Source of the DNA: Malurus cyaneus samueli
Lineage: Eukaryota > Chordata > Aves > Passeriformes > Maluridae
Assembly (NCBI GenBank): GCA_009741485.1
Contig: CM019237.1
Span: forward strand, 47,991,195 to 48,055,194
Reading direction: 5' to 3'
Length of the DNA stretch: 64,000 nt
Shown here: positions 38,146 through 48,578 of the stretch, piece by piece
Position numbering within the stretch: position 1 is the first letter of the stretch
How the letters are laid out: every line of letters begins with the position of its first letter
Position numbers and translations under genes: made by a program
The notes under the pieces: model-generated
What the model was told of the DNA's origin: nothing
Databases searched by the model: none
Seen by the model: the letters and a program-made list of their open reading frames with translations, nothing else

Positions 38146-38900
38146 TGTCTCAGTTTGAGACAGTATTTTCAGAGAAAAAATGTTACAGAGTAAATGTTTC
38201 CTCTGAAGTGAAAAATTTGATGATTTTTTTCCCCACAAATATAAAATAGATATTCAGGCAAAAGTGAAGACAAAAAAAGTAGTTTATTAACAAAACACAG
38301 TGCCCACAGGACACAGATAAAAAGTAACTGTTAGATATTTAAAAGTCCAGGAACGCACGCCGCCTCCTCCCCCCACAGCCGCTCAGCCACATGGTGAGGA
38401 GTAAAGATGGTGGCTCCTATCCCTGGGAAAAAAAAAGAAACAAAAGAAAAGGTCCACATGGCTTCTTGGGCAACAGTGGCAGCGTGGTGGCAGTCCTCAC
38501 TGTGGATGTAACAGAGGGCTTGGTGTGCTTTTCTGTCGCTGGCTTGGCTTCTTCCGGAGTCCAGGATGAGACAGAGCGGCACGGCTTCTCCCCGCCGGCC
38601 ACCAAATTGCTCCAGAAGAAAAATCACATGAGCCACAGAAGGGGTCTGTGCATGGAGAGATGTTTGCCAAAGCTAACAAACACGAGCTAGCTAAAGAGCA
38701 ACAACGTTAACTCTGCTCCACGAAGCAAACAAGGACTCCCTCAGAGCCAAGCTGAGGTCGAAAAGCAAATGTCTGCATGGCAGCCCCAACTTTTAAACTG
38801 CCCGTGCTGCCCCTGCTCCTTCTTCTGGGACGCATTTAAAGGCACGGGCACCTTTTGGGCATACAAGCTGCCAGAATATAGGAATACAGGATTGGCACAA
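38146..38900 (-). mobile_element. Candidate LTR of unknown family
   Basis: The left edge TGTCTCAGTTTGAGACAG has the form of an avian LTR terminus (sense end ...CAAACTGAGACA). In minus-strand sense an AATAAA lies at about 38285, some 140 bases from that terminus. This is the same architecture as the LTR at 4336. The interior (38340-38610) is GC- and CpG-richer than its surroundings. The right edge is not resolved and could lie anywhere between about 38750 and 39060. Overlapping frames on both strands at 38331-38690 share no known domain. The alternative is a small CpG-rich regulatory region. Confidence 0.4.
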
Positions 38901-41133
38901 AATCAACCCAAGACAGAGACCAATAACACACACAGCTAGAACTAAAACAGCCTAATGACATCGGGAGGAGAAAGAGGTGCATTGCTAAACGCAGTGTCAC
39001 CTCCTCCATCAGCAGTCAACCTGAAGTGCTGACTTTGATACAAATGTCACAGTCCAGAAACATCAATTGCCTCTTAACATTTAGCTTGACTGTGGCACTG
39101 ATATGGCCATCTTTCAGTCTATTCGATTGCTGAAAAATTTAAGTGGAATTAAGGTACCAGTTGCAATCAGTCACAGATTGAGATAGCAGGATTACAGTTC
39201 CCAAATTTTCTTCTCCGTTAAAAGCCTCCTATCTATCTCCTGACAATTCCTGCAATGGGTTCTGTGTTTTGAAGAATAAAAACCTGCAGCTATAATGGGA
39301 AAAAATAAATGGATGCAAAATAAATTGCATTTCACATCAAAGCAAATTCAAGGGCTACTGCACAATGTGTATTATTTATTTTCATATTTAATTCATCAGA
39401 CTTCATCTTTCTTTAATTTAAATAAACCTTATACTATCTATTTTGCCTACTGGCCCAGATTACTGAAAGTATTACAGATGTGTCCGAAAACTTACATGCA
39501 CTTTGTTGCTCCATAAACAGGGCCTTACATACACACAGAGGCATAAAAAATGCATATTTTCATGCATTTTTGAGAAAAAGTACTGTCCCTTTATTACTTT
39601 TATTATTGCTTTTCCCTCGTCATTTCTCCCTCCTTTCCCAGACTCTCTTTCCAACTCCATCTGCTTTCTCTCTTTCTAGTTTTCACCACAACCCCTTACA
39701 TTGTTCTATACTTAAAGGAGATTACAAATTTTGCAGGGCCTAAATACCAATATCCCCTCCAGAAAAATAACCACTCAACCCCACCACTCCAAGGATTCTT
39801 CCTCCTGTATTGTTTTCCTCTGCAGTCATAAACACGTGCCTGAATTCTTCCACTTATTTCTTCCTTACCACCATTGTACTAGATTCTTTATCAGCAGTAA
39901 GGATTAAAGCTTGAAGGTCTACCAGTTGTGTTTAAAAAAAGATAAAGATCTACTATCATTAACTTAATTGTAAGGTGTCCATACTAAAAATAGCATTACT
40001 TTATTAAAGAAAGGATAACTGAGATATTCATCCATAGGATTAGTGTCTCAAGAGTAGGCAGGATCAACAGAAGGTAGACAATAATCCATCCCTGAGTTTC
40101 AGTATTACTGTTGCAAAAAATGTGAAGTGAGAACATATTAAGTCCCTTGTGACAGTGCAATCAAAAAAGAGAAAGATCTGTGAAGGGAATGGTCATCTTG
40201 GAGGACAAGGTGCACATGAGGTACTTCTTTTCTAGTACAGGGATTGAAGGAGATATGTTGTCTCAAATTAAAATCTATAAGGCTTTTTGAGAAGATGGAC
40301 ACCCATGGAAATTCAGTCTCCAGTGTATTGCCTATCTTGGGAGAGGCAAATCCCCACCAACACAATGGAAAGCTGGGAAAATGCTGAACACATCCTTGGT
40401 GCCAGGTTCAAATTAATGATGTGGTTCAGCATTTCCTAGAAGATTTCTTACAGTTTTTTTTTCTGTGGCTTGTTGTCGGAAGGGCTTTTCTCTCCAAGTT
40501 TTTGCACCTCACCTGCAAAACTGTATCACAACTTTCCTCTCTCTTTCGGGAGTGGTTTAACATTGCTGCAGTGGTTTGACCCTGGCTGGATGCTATCACA
40601 GTTTTCCCCACTGCTGTTGGTGAGGGTATTCAATGGAGTCTTCTATATTCTTGGGACAAGGTTGCAGACCTTTTGCTTGTACAACAGACATACCTTGCAT
40701 TTCTTTTTTTTAAAAAAAAATTTAAATACTCATTGTTTCTCCATAGAAGAGACTGTAGGCTCAAGTGACTCAGGAGAGGAATGGAGAGTATTCCAGGAGG
40801 CCACAAGGAGTTTTAAGGAGAACTGTAAGAGTGTTTCCTCCCTCCTTCTTGATGGCATCTGTTCAGCAGAGAGGGCCCCTGCACTGCCGAAGACAGGGAA
40901 GCACTGGGTTGAAAAGTGTGCTTTCATATAGAATAATGGAAAAGCTGTTTCTCAAACACAGAAAATGCCACATTGAATAAAGCCTTTCATCTGGCTTTCA
41001 GAACCAGTCACCCTTGGAAATAGTTTCCTAAAGGTGCCATTACCACACTTCTTGACCCTTTAGCAGTGATATCCAAATCTTTCAACAAGCCACAGACACT
41101 TTTCATTGTAGCACTCATTGTGATCCATTAAAG
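38901..41133. other. Unique non-coding DNA
   Basis: No recognised feature. The plus-strand frame at 40470-40931 (153 codons) has no domain or exon signal that I can support. Confidence 0.4.
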
Positions 41134-41160
41134 AAAAAAAAAAAAAAAAAAAAAAAAAAA
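41134..41160 (+). repeat. Poly-A tract
   Basis: 27 A, preceded by ATTAAAG. I found no matching direct repeat upstream that would mark a retroposed copy. Confidence 0.95.
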
Positions 41161-42954
41161 GCTGTCACATAAATGGGTAATCACAAGCATTATAAGATAG
41201 GTCCAGTGGCTACAAATAAAGAGAAGCCTTCAATATATCTTGAGGGGTGAGTTTGGAACAGCGTTTTGTTTTTCTAATGAATTGTTTTCTACTGACTTTG
41301 ATAAGGAAGGTTTGGGGTTTTTTTTCCTCTGGAGAGTTTTGGAGAATTCTAGACAGGAGGTCTCAGAAGGACAGACAAGCTCCACTTTTGTTAGAGAGGT
41401 CAGGGAATACAAGACGCCTTCTCTCTTTGGACATGCCCCTCTTAGGCAAGACCTTCTCTTTGGCAGGGATAAAGGAAAAGCTGTCATTCTGCAATGTCAG
41501 AATTTATCGCCACCTATTTTTTTTCCTTTGTGTTTATAACTCATAGCTGAAAACCATGAGCTGCAACGAAGTTTTGCATTTGATTTGACCTTTAGATCTG
41601 TCCCACAGCACTTCTGAGGCCAGGTTATGCCAGATCTTCAAGCCTTCCTGCAGAAAAGAGCCTCCAAGGTCTGCTGCAAGCCAGTGTATTTTCAAAAGCA
41701 GGCATGGAACTAGTTCTTTATGACTCTGGACCTTCCAAAGCTGGCTACACCTGTCAACATGTATGCAAAACTACTGTGTAGGGACACAGCTGAAGGCACA
41801 TCCTAATATGAGCCTTCAATCTCATCCCAAAAGCAAACCCAGATTAAAAGAAAAGCACCAAAGGACAGGAGAACCAGAAGGCTTTAGTTCCTACTCTGCA
41901 TGTTGTTGCTACTTTTCCCCTCCTGTGCAGCACCACAAATCAATCTGCATCAAGTATGGTATATTCATTTACAATATCTGCTTCAGTTTTTGGTTATCCA
42001 TAGGTTATATAGAACTCAGGGGCTGAGGCCACCCAGAGACCTGAACCCAAGCCATTTGTTTGCATCTCTAACTTACCAGACGAAAATTGCTGCACTTGCT
42101 CTCATCTCATTCAGGATTCTAGTTATCTAGACCATAGACATCTCATCTTTCACTTCTCTATAAATCATTACTTTGTAGTGCACTAAAAATGATGGAAATC
42201 ACATTTGTTTTCTCATTCATTTCTCTATTCACACAGGAGGAAAGGACCATCAGCTTGAAGCTCTTATTGTCTCTTTGAAGGGTTAGAGAAGCTGAGACAT
42301 GAGATATATTCTAGAATTCACTTTCAATTAAAATCTAAGAGGGTTTTCCCTGCTCTACCAGAGAATTATCATCGCCATAAAGAAAATTTATCCTTATGGC
42401 TCTCTCAAACACCCTGTTTTTCAGCTACCAGTTAACTTTCAAAAGTTGTTTTAACTTAAAAAAAAAACAGCCATAAACAAACAAACAAAACCCAAATGAA
42501 CAAGAAATGCTCTGATATCTTCCTTTCTGATATCCATAGTCTACAACCCCACATGTAGTACATAAGCTGTCTACCCATAAAATACCATTAGGGGTATTTT
42601 ACCCTTAGGCCACCAGCTGCTTTTATGACATGTCTTGGTATTCCTTTGCCTTTCAAATCCCACCTGGCTTGGAATAAAGACACTTATAGATGAAGGAGAT
42701 CTCATCAAGGGCTTCAGTCTGTATGCTGAAGTTGCTGCTGGTCTTCTCTTTCTCTTGAAGTTGCCTTGCCTCACTGTGATCAACTTTTTTTTTAAACCAT
42801 GGCTTTGTCTTTAGTATGCTTAGAGGTGTCTTTTAATGAGGTAGAAACCTGAGCAACCAATTCTTTTTTTTAAAATATCTTTTAAAAAACTGTTTATTTA
42901 TAGTGTCTTGTACTGCATCTGTCAGACTATCTGATGAATTTACTGAAATTAAGG
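41161..42954. other. Unique non-coding DNA
   Basis: Nothing recognisable. Confidence 0.45.
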
Positions 42955-43135
42955 TAAGGAAGGTTTAGCTCAGGGCATTGGACTGAAAATCCTGAGCGTG
43001 TTCCTCAGCTTTGGTCTGGTGAATGAGGCTGTACACATTGCTATCACCTCTATGCCTCAGTTTCCCCATATATAAAATAGTAATGAGTTAATAAACTCAC
43101 AAAGAGCTTTGAAAGCATTAATGAAGAAACTTACC
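42955..43135 (+). mobile_element. Ancient tRNA-derived CORE-SINE (MIR-like)
   Basis: It starts with a worn tRNA-like head. TTTAGCTCAGGGCATTGGAC fits an A box and D arm, and ACTGAAAATCCTGAG an anticodon region. A degraded B box, GTGTTCCTC, follows. The 3' half has CTATGCCTCAGTTTCCCCAT, ATATAAAATAG, GAGTTAAT and CACAAAGAGCTTTGAAAGC. These match the order of the MIR/CORE-SINE 3' region (GCCTCAGTTTCC.. TAAAATGG.. AAAGCGCTTTGA). Copies of this class predate the split of amniote lineages and are rare relics in birds. It is not a working tRNA: the B box and stems are degraded and it continues into SINE body. Confidence 0.78.
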
Positions 43136-44325
43136 ATAAAAAAAGCTGGGTATTATCGAAGGAGGGAGAGTTTTTTAAATTGAGAGGTCAGTGATTAAAG
43201 GCTTGTGAAGAATCAAAAGGTGCAGAAATGCCTTCCATTTGTGTGGATTTCATTTGCTAGGGGATGAAAGAAAGAGACCAAGGAGTAATCAGACATACAC
43301 AGTAGATTGGGCTGTGGAAGTGGTAGGGGAGAGGTTATGTGCATTTATTTTCTAATTGCGTGAGGATTATGAGCAAATTTTGACGTAGATAAGGTTATCT
43401 AAGCAGAGGAAAATGCAATGAATTTCTTACAGCTGACATGATCTCCCATCAACCATGTGCTCCACTGCATTCCAAACCCAAATTCGCATAGTGTTTATGT
43501 ACCTAAAAATACACACTTCTGCCTAATGGCTCTCAAAAGTGCAAATGAAGTGCTTACACCCCACTGCAATCACCCTTAGTCTCGTTAGGTGCTTTACAGA
43601 ACCCTAAGTAAGTTTCTACCTTCACCTGTGAGCACCTAAAACAGTTTATGAAATGAAGCATTAAGTGAGTCAGGAGTCTGAATGCCATCAAATCCTCAGG
43701 AGTATAGAAGCCTTGTTCAGACTGATGAAAGGAGCTGTCCAGGATAGACTGAGATTGCAGCTCTGAGTCTTTGCTGGGCACACGAGTCGGGCAGGGGCCA
43801 CTCCCAGATTGTGACTGTCAGGTTCTCACGTTACAGCTTTAGCTCTTGCTGCATGTCCAGAGGTCTCCCAGCTCTGGATTTCTTGGGATTGTCCTGCTGA
43901 TCACTGCCACTGGCCAGAGCAGCAGACTTGGCCAGCACTAGGCTGGGTTTGCAGCTGACAAAGCAGATACATCTGAAAATGCCAGCATGGCTCCAATCAC
44001 CTCTGAACATGGAGCAGGGTCTGCTATTAGGATGGAAGAGCCAGACAAACAGGAAAAATCCATTCTATGGGAAATGATCCTGCTCCAGCTCTGCATGGAC
44101 ACGCTCTTGTGGAGTTTCACTGAATCTCTGCTGTCACTTAGGCACTTTTGAGGGCATTATACAGGATGCTCTTAGGACTGGGTGGCTTTTGTTCAGCTGC
44201 CTTTTCACAGACAGACTTGTCCTTTACACTTCTCCACACCCCTCCCACTGGTTTTCATTTCCCTCCACCAGTTCTGCTGATTGCTTTGTGGAATTTAGGA
44301 ACTTCTAGAAAGAAAAAAAAAACTG

Positions 44326-44330
<5 letters not shown>
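43136..44330. other. Unique non-coding DNA
   Basis: Nothing recognisable beyond the SINE just upstream. Confidence 0.45.
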
Positions 44331-44356
<26 letters not shown>

Positions 44357-44359
44357 TTT
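44331..44359 (+). repeat. Poly-T tract
   Basis: 29 T. It could be the tail of a minus-strand retroposed copy, but I saw no flanking direct repeat or parent gene. Confidence 0.95.
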
Positions 44360-46513
44360 GTAAATTCCAGTGCTTTATGTAGCAGAAATCACTGTCCATT
44401 CAGAGCATGTTTACGAAGAATTTTGGTTTGATTTGCAGCTTGTGTAAGCATGCATCAGCCTTACAAAATAGAAAAGATTGCTTATTGTTCTATATGTGTA
44501 GAGCAAGATTTCAAGACGACTTCATCCTGTGCATGTACAAAAAAAAATATGGGCCCAATTAATTTTCTTTCTTTCTGTATTATTTTCTAGGCTTTGTGTT
44601 GTGCTGGTTTTGAAAATAAAGTAAGCAGTTTCCAGACCTCTTCCAGAAAATTTAATTTTTCTTCGAGTGTCTTGGAGTTTGTTTATTTTTGACAGTTTTC
44701 TCTGTTGAGACAGTGAAAAGATGCTCGGCAGTTTCAAGTTAAATTTATAAATCATTATAGAACTTTCCTATGCAATCTAAGAGGAAATCATGATTTTCCT
44801 GTAAGTCTTGGGATCATCCTGTAGAAGATGCTAATGCACAGTTGCTCTGCTGTGATAGATTTAGTCTGTTGGATGACTGACTGAAGCAACTTTTATAAAT
44901 AAGGATTTATATCTTGGGTGTGGCTTGTGGATCAGTGCAAAGGGAGCTTTATGTCAACTTTGCAACTTCCTGATTCTTAGGACATTCTGTTGATGGGAAT
45001 ATTCTTGGAAAACTAAAATTCCGAATGACCAACCTAAGCACAGCAGCCTCCCACCCTCTGTTTCTGTGGGGTAAAAAAATGAAAATTGAAAGTGACATGG
45101 GTGCAGCAGCTGGTTCTTCACAGAAAGGGTGAGTAAGCAGTGGGATTCTTTGTGGGAGTTAATAATGGATGCTCAAAGTTTGCACAGGCTGAGAAAGCAG
45201 TGAGATCTTGTGAACTGAGAGCATGTTGAGGAAATGTGCTTAAGTGGTTGTTACAATACCCCCTTGAGTCCTGCCACTGATGCCTTTTCAGTGGCAATAT
45301 AGCTCTTGATATGACCTGACATGGATGCTCTTACGAAGAAGGAAAACTTCCTGGCAGAAAACCTGAAAAAACTTGCAGAAGGAGCTGCAGGCTGTTGTGA
45401 GCTCAATGGAGCAGAGCCCAGTGGGAGGAAATGTGGCATCTTGCTAATTAAGGGGCGGAATTGTCAGGCAACTTTCAGCTCTCAATGGGCTAGTCAGCTC
45501 CATTAATCAGCTCAACCCTGCATGGGTCTCCTCTAATAATGCTGTTAGTGCCACTTTGTATTAATAATCAAAATTCCAATTAAATGACACTCTGCAAGTC
45601 TGTCTTTCCCATGTGTAAATGAAACCTGGAGTCACACTGGTTGTTTTCTTTCTTTTATTGGATTTGGCAGTTATTGTTCTTTAACACCTGTCTTGGAGTG
45701 GAGCTTGTTTGCTCAAAATCTCATTAAAATCCACAACATTCAGCAAACACAATTGTCCTATTGTTTTGTTTTCATTTATTTTTATAATGAATATAAACAT
45801 TTAAAAGGTACCATTATGAGAAGCATCCAGACCTCTCTGAACGTTCATGGATTTCATCTCCAGCAACTGTCAGAATCTTTTTCTAAGCCCAAGTCCACCA
45901 TTTCTGTGCTTTTTGATTCACTTGAAACCTGAAACTCAAAATGACGCTGATTTAAAAATAGCACAGGCAGCCTGGTTTTTAAATTGTGCAAACAGCTTTC
46001 AGGAGGCAGGGAAAACAAAGAGAAATAGAGCAGTAAAGGGCTGGGTTCATTTGCAGTCTGCATGCAGATTTGATTAGAGGCCACCAGCTGAAACCTGGCC
46101 AGTGTGTACAAGTCCAGAGCACGGCTTACAGTTTTGATTTATTTGCTGTAGGGGTGAGATTTTTCTGGGAGTATCTTAATCAAAGCCCTGTAACACATTC
46201 TTCAGGAGAAGTTAATCATCTGCTGAATCTCAGTCTCTCAAATAATCTTTGAATCTATTAGGAGATTTGTTAAGAGCTTTGTGCTGCCCTGTGTCACCCC
46301 AAAATCTTTCCGATAGGACTCCTTTGACCAGTTCACAGACCCATATCCTGGCATGGAAGAAGACATTTACATATTAGACTATTGCTCTCAGGGTCTTTCT
46401 TCTAATATTCTATGATTAACTGTTAAATTTTAAAGATCTGTCTTAATTATGAGTTCTGGCTCAGACTACTCAGTAACTAAACTTTATGATGTCGGATCTA
46501 AGAAATACAGTAA
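44360..46513. other. Unique non-coding DNA
   Basis: No gene recognised. The part at about 45490-45600 is dense in ATTA and TAAT words, including TTAATCAG, TAATAATC and CCAATTAAAT. That is typical of homeodomain binding sequence but unproven here. Confidence 0.4.
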
Positions 46514-47206
46514 TTGTCTATTACTCAGATTGAAAATTATAGTCACTGGGTTTTTTTTTTTACTATGTCTTCATGCTCTTTCACTTGCTCTGATTTGTTA
46601 TGTGAATTCCTTAACTGTGAGCTGCCTGGACTGACAATATATTTTGCTATTTGTTTCTCAAGGTTTCTCCACCAAGCTGTTTGTGTACATCACAGGAAAG
46701 GTGGGATATATGTCCGTGAAATTTCTGTGGAATTTGTCATGAATATCAGCTTTATTTTGGAAGTCTGGCTTCTTTTATGGTCATATAATCTCTCACTCAA
46801 GTGGTCAGGGTCATGTCCTTGGCCAGCAAAGGTCTCTGAAGACAGTCAGCGAGGCAGAGAGGCCTGGGCCCAGCACTGTCCCCTAATGTGGCAACCACAG
46901 AATTCACAGATTAATCCATCTGGGTCCAGGACTGACCACTGCACATGGGGAAATGCTTTCACAGAGCCAACAGAGAGGAAGGATGCAAAGAATGCAAACA
47001 GAAGTAATGAGAAGGAATTGTGTCAGTCTGCCTGGCTTTGGGCTGCAGCTGTGGAAGGCAAATTGTCCAGCAGCAGCCAAAAGCTCGCCCCAGGTTCACC
47101 CACCACCCACAGTGTCTGTTTACCAGCTGCCCTGTCCTCTGGTCAAGCTACAGAGATAGAGGGAGGGGCAAATTCAGAAGTATCCCCTGAAAACTGTGGT
47201 CTCTGA
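46514..47206 (+). other. Long open frame of unknown meaning (230 codons)
   Basis: This is the longest uninterrupted ATG-to-stop frame in the window. The translation begins MSITQIENYSHWVFFF, has hydrophobic stretches in the first about 90 residues, and a polar Ser/Gly/Asn-rich second half. I recognise no domain, no Kozak-type preference, no splice structure and no homology. Both halves differ in composition as non-coding DNA would when GC content rises. It could be chance, a 3' UTR piece or a lineage-specific transcript. I do not call it a gene. Confidence 0.2.
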
Positions 47207-48435
47207 GCAATTTGGGACCACGGGAGAAAAATCTTTTCTAATTCACTTTACCAGTAAGTTTTTGAAACCTGTTGTTTGTGTTTCTCAAGCACCGTGTGGC
47301 TTTGGGGTCAAACATTAGCCCAGTTATTGATGGCAGCAGGGCCAGAAAGCAGATGAGCCATGGGTTACTGGTGGAGACATGACCCTTTGGGCACAGGGGG
47401 AGGAAGCAAAAAGTGCCAGATGAATGTCGATATGACTTAGGGACTGCAGGTAGGAAAGAAGATACATTTGCAGAACACCCCACAAAACTCTCCACACCTT
47501 TACACCCTGTGAAAGTCTGATTCAGCCTGCAGCCTTCCAAGCACGGTCCCTCTGATCATATTGAGCTCTTCAAAACCTTCATTCACTGCAAAGTGAAAAG
47601 GAACAAGGAAGGTGTTGCAGTCTAACCACCCATTTAATACTGTCCTGAATTAATTCAGGATGATGTAGATGTAGAATTCATCTTGAGGAAGACACCAGTT
47701 TTGATTTAGAAGTAGGAGCCTACAAACCTACAACACATAGGAGTCAAAGGAGAGTATCAGCTTCAAATGAGAAAGAGAATCATGGAGTAGAATAAAGAAC
47801 TTCACATAAAATATGTCACATTTTCAACAAATGTTGAACAAGACAATCTCTGAAGCCAGAACAAGTATGTTGATTTATGCCATCGTAAGAATCTGAGTCC
47901 AGAGTTTCAGGATTTTTTTTTTATTTTAAGGAAAGCTTTGCACCTCATTGTAATCCTGCTGTTGAATAAACAAGTGGGGGGGGTTTACATTTCTGGAGTT
48001 TGATGAAGTGTGCTGTACTTTTGTACCTGATAAGAATAATATGTTTGTTTATTTATTAGGTGGGTAGAAGAGAAGGTTTATGTCCTTAATGATGCATTTC
48101 CCTTGTTTTTATGTCTTTGGTGTTGCAAATGACAACTTGGTAAGTAATGCAACTTCGCTTAATTACAGCCCATTTTCTTCAAAACAAGTAGGGACATGAA
48201 TTTTCAAGGGAACTTGCCTTTGTGGGAAACCTGAAGGGATAAAAGTGAACTGCTGCACAGCTAAAAGGACAAAGAAATGGTAGTAAGAGACAAATTGGAA
48301 TAATGTTAGATGTCAAGTCAGCTTGTGATTTCGCTATAGAGAGACCAATTCCCCTCAATGATTTGGAAGGAGTAAGAATTATTTATGCAATTAATGCAGG
48401 TTTTTTTTTCATTTAAAAATCCAGGTAAAGAATCC
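47207..48435. other. Unique non-coding DNA
   Basis: Nothing recognisable. Confidence 0.45.
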
Positions 48436-48578
48436 CATCCCCAGAAGTCCTCAAGGCCAGGTTGGATGGGACCCTGAGGACATGGTCTAGTGAAATGTGT
48501 GCCTTATTCCAGCAGGGAGATTGGAATGAGGTGATCTTTAAGGTCCCTTCCAACTCAGACAGTTCCATGATTTGAAGA
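48436..48578 (+). mobile_element. CR1 LINE 3' terminus
   Basis: AAGTCCTCAAGGCCAGGTTG, GGATGGGACCCTGAGGACA, GGTGATCTTTAAGGTCCCTT and CCAACTCAGACAGTTCCATG match the CR1 3' UTR in sense orientation. The octamer tail is reduced to CCATGATTTGA. Confidence 0.9.

Noticed and set aside
42961..43010. tRNA gene
   Set aside because: The A-box-like word is present, but the B box and stems are degraded and the sequence continues into a CORE-SINE body.
44596..44660. LTR start, because of TGTTGTGCTGGTTTTG
   Set aside because: The following sequence matches none of the avian LTR landmarks and no matching end is visible downstream.
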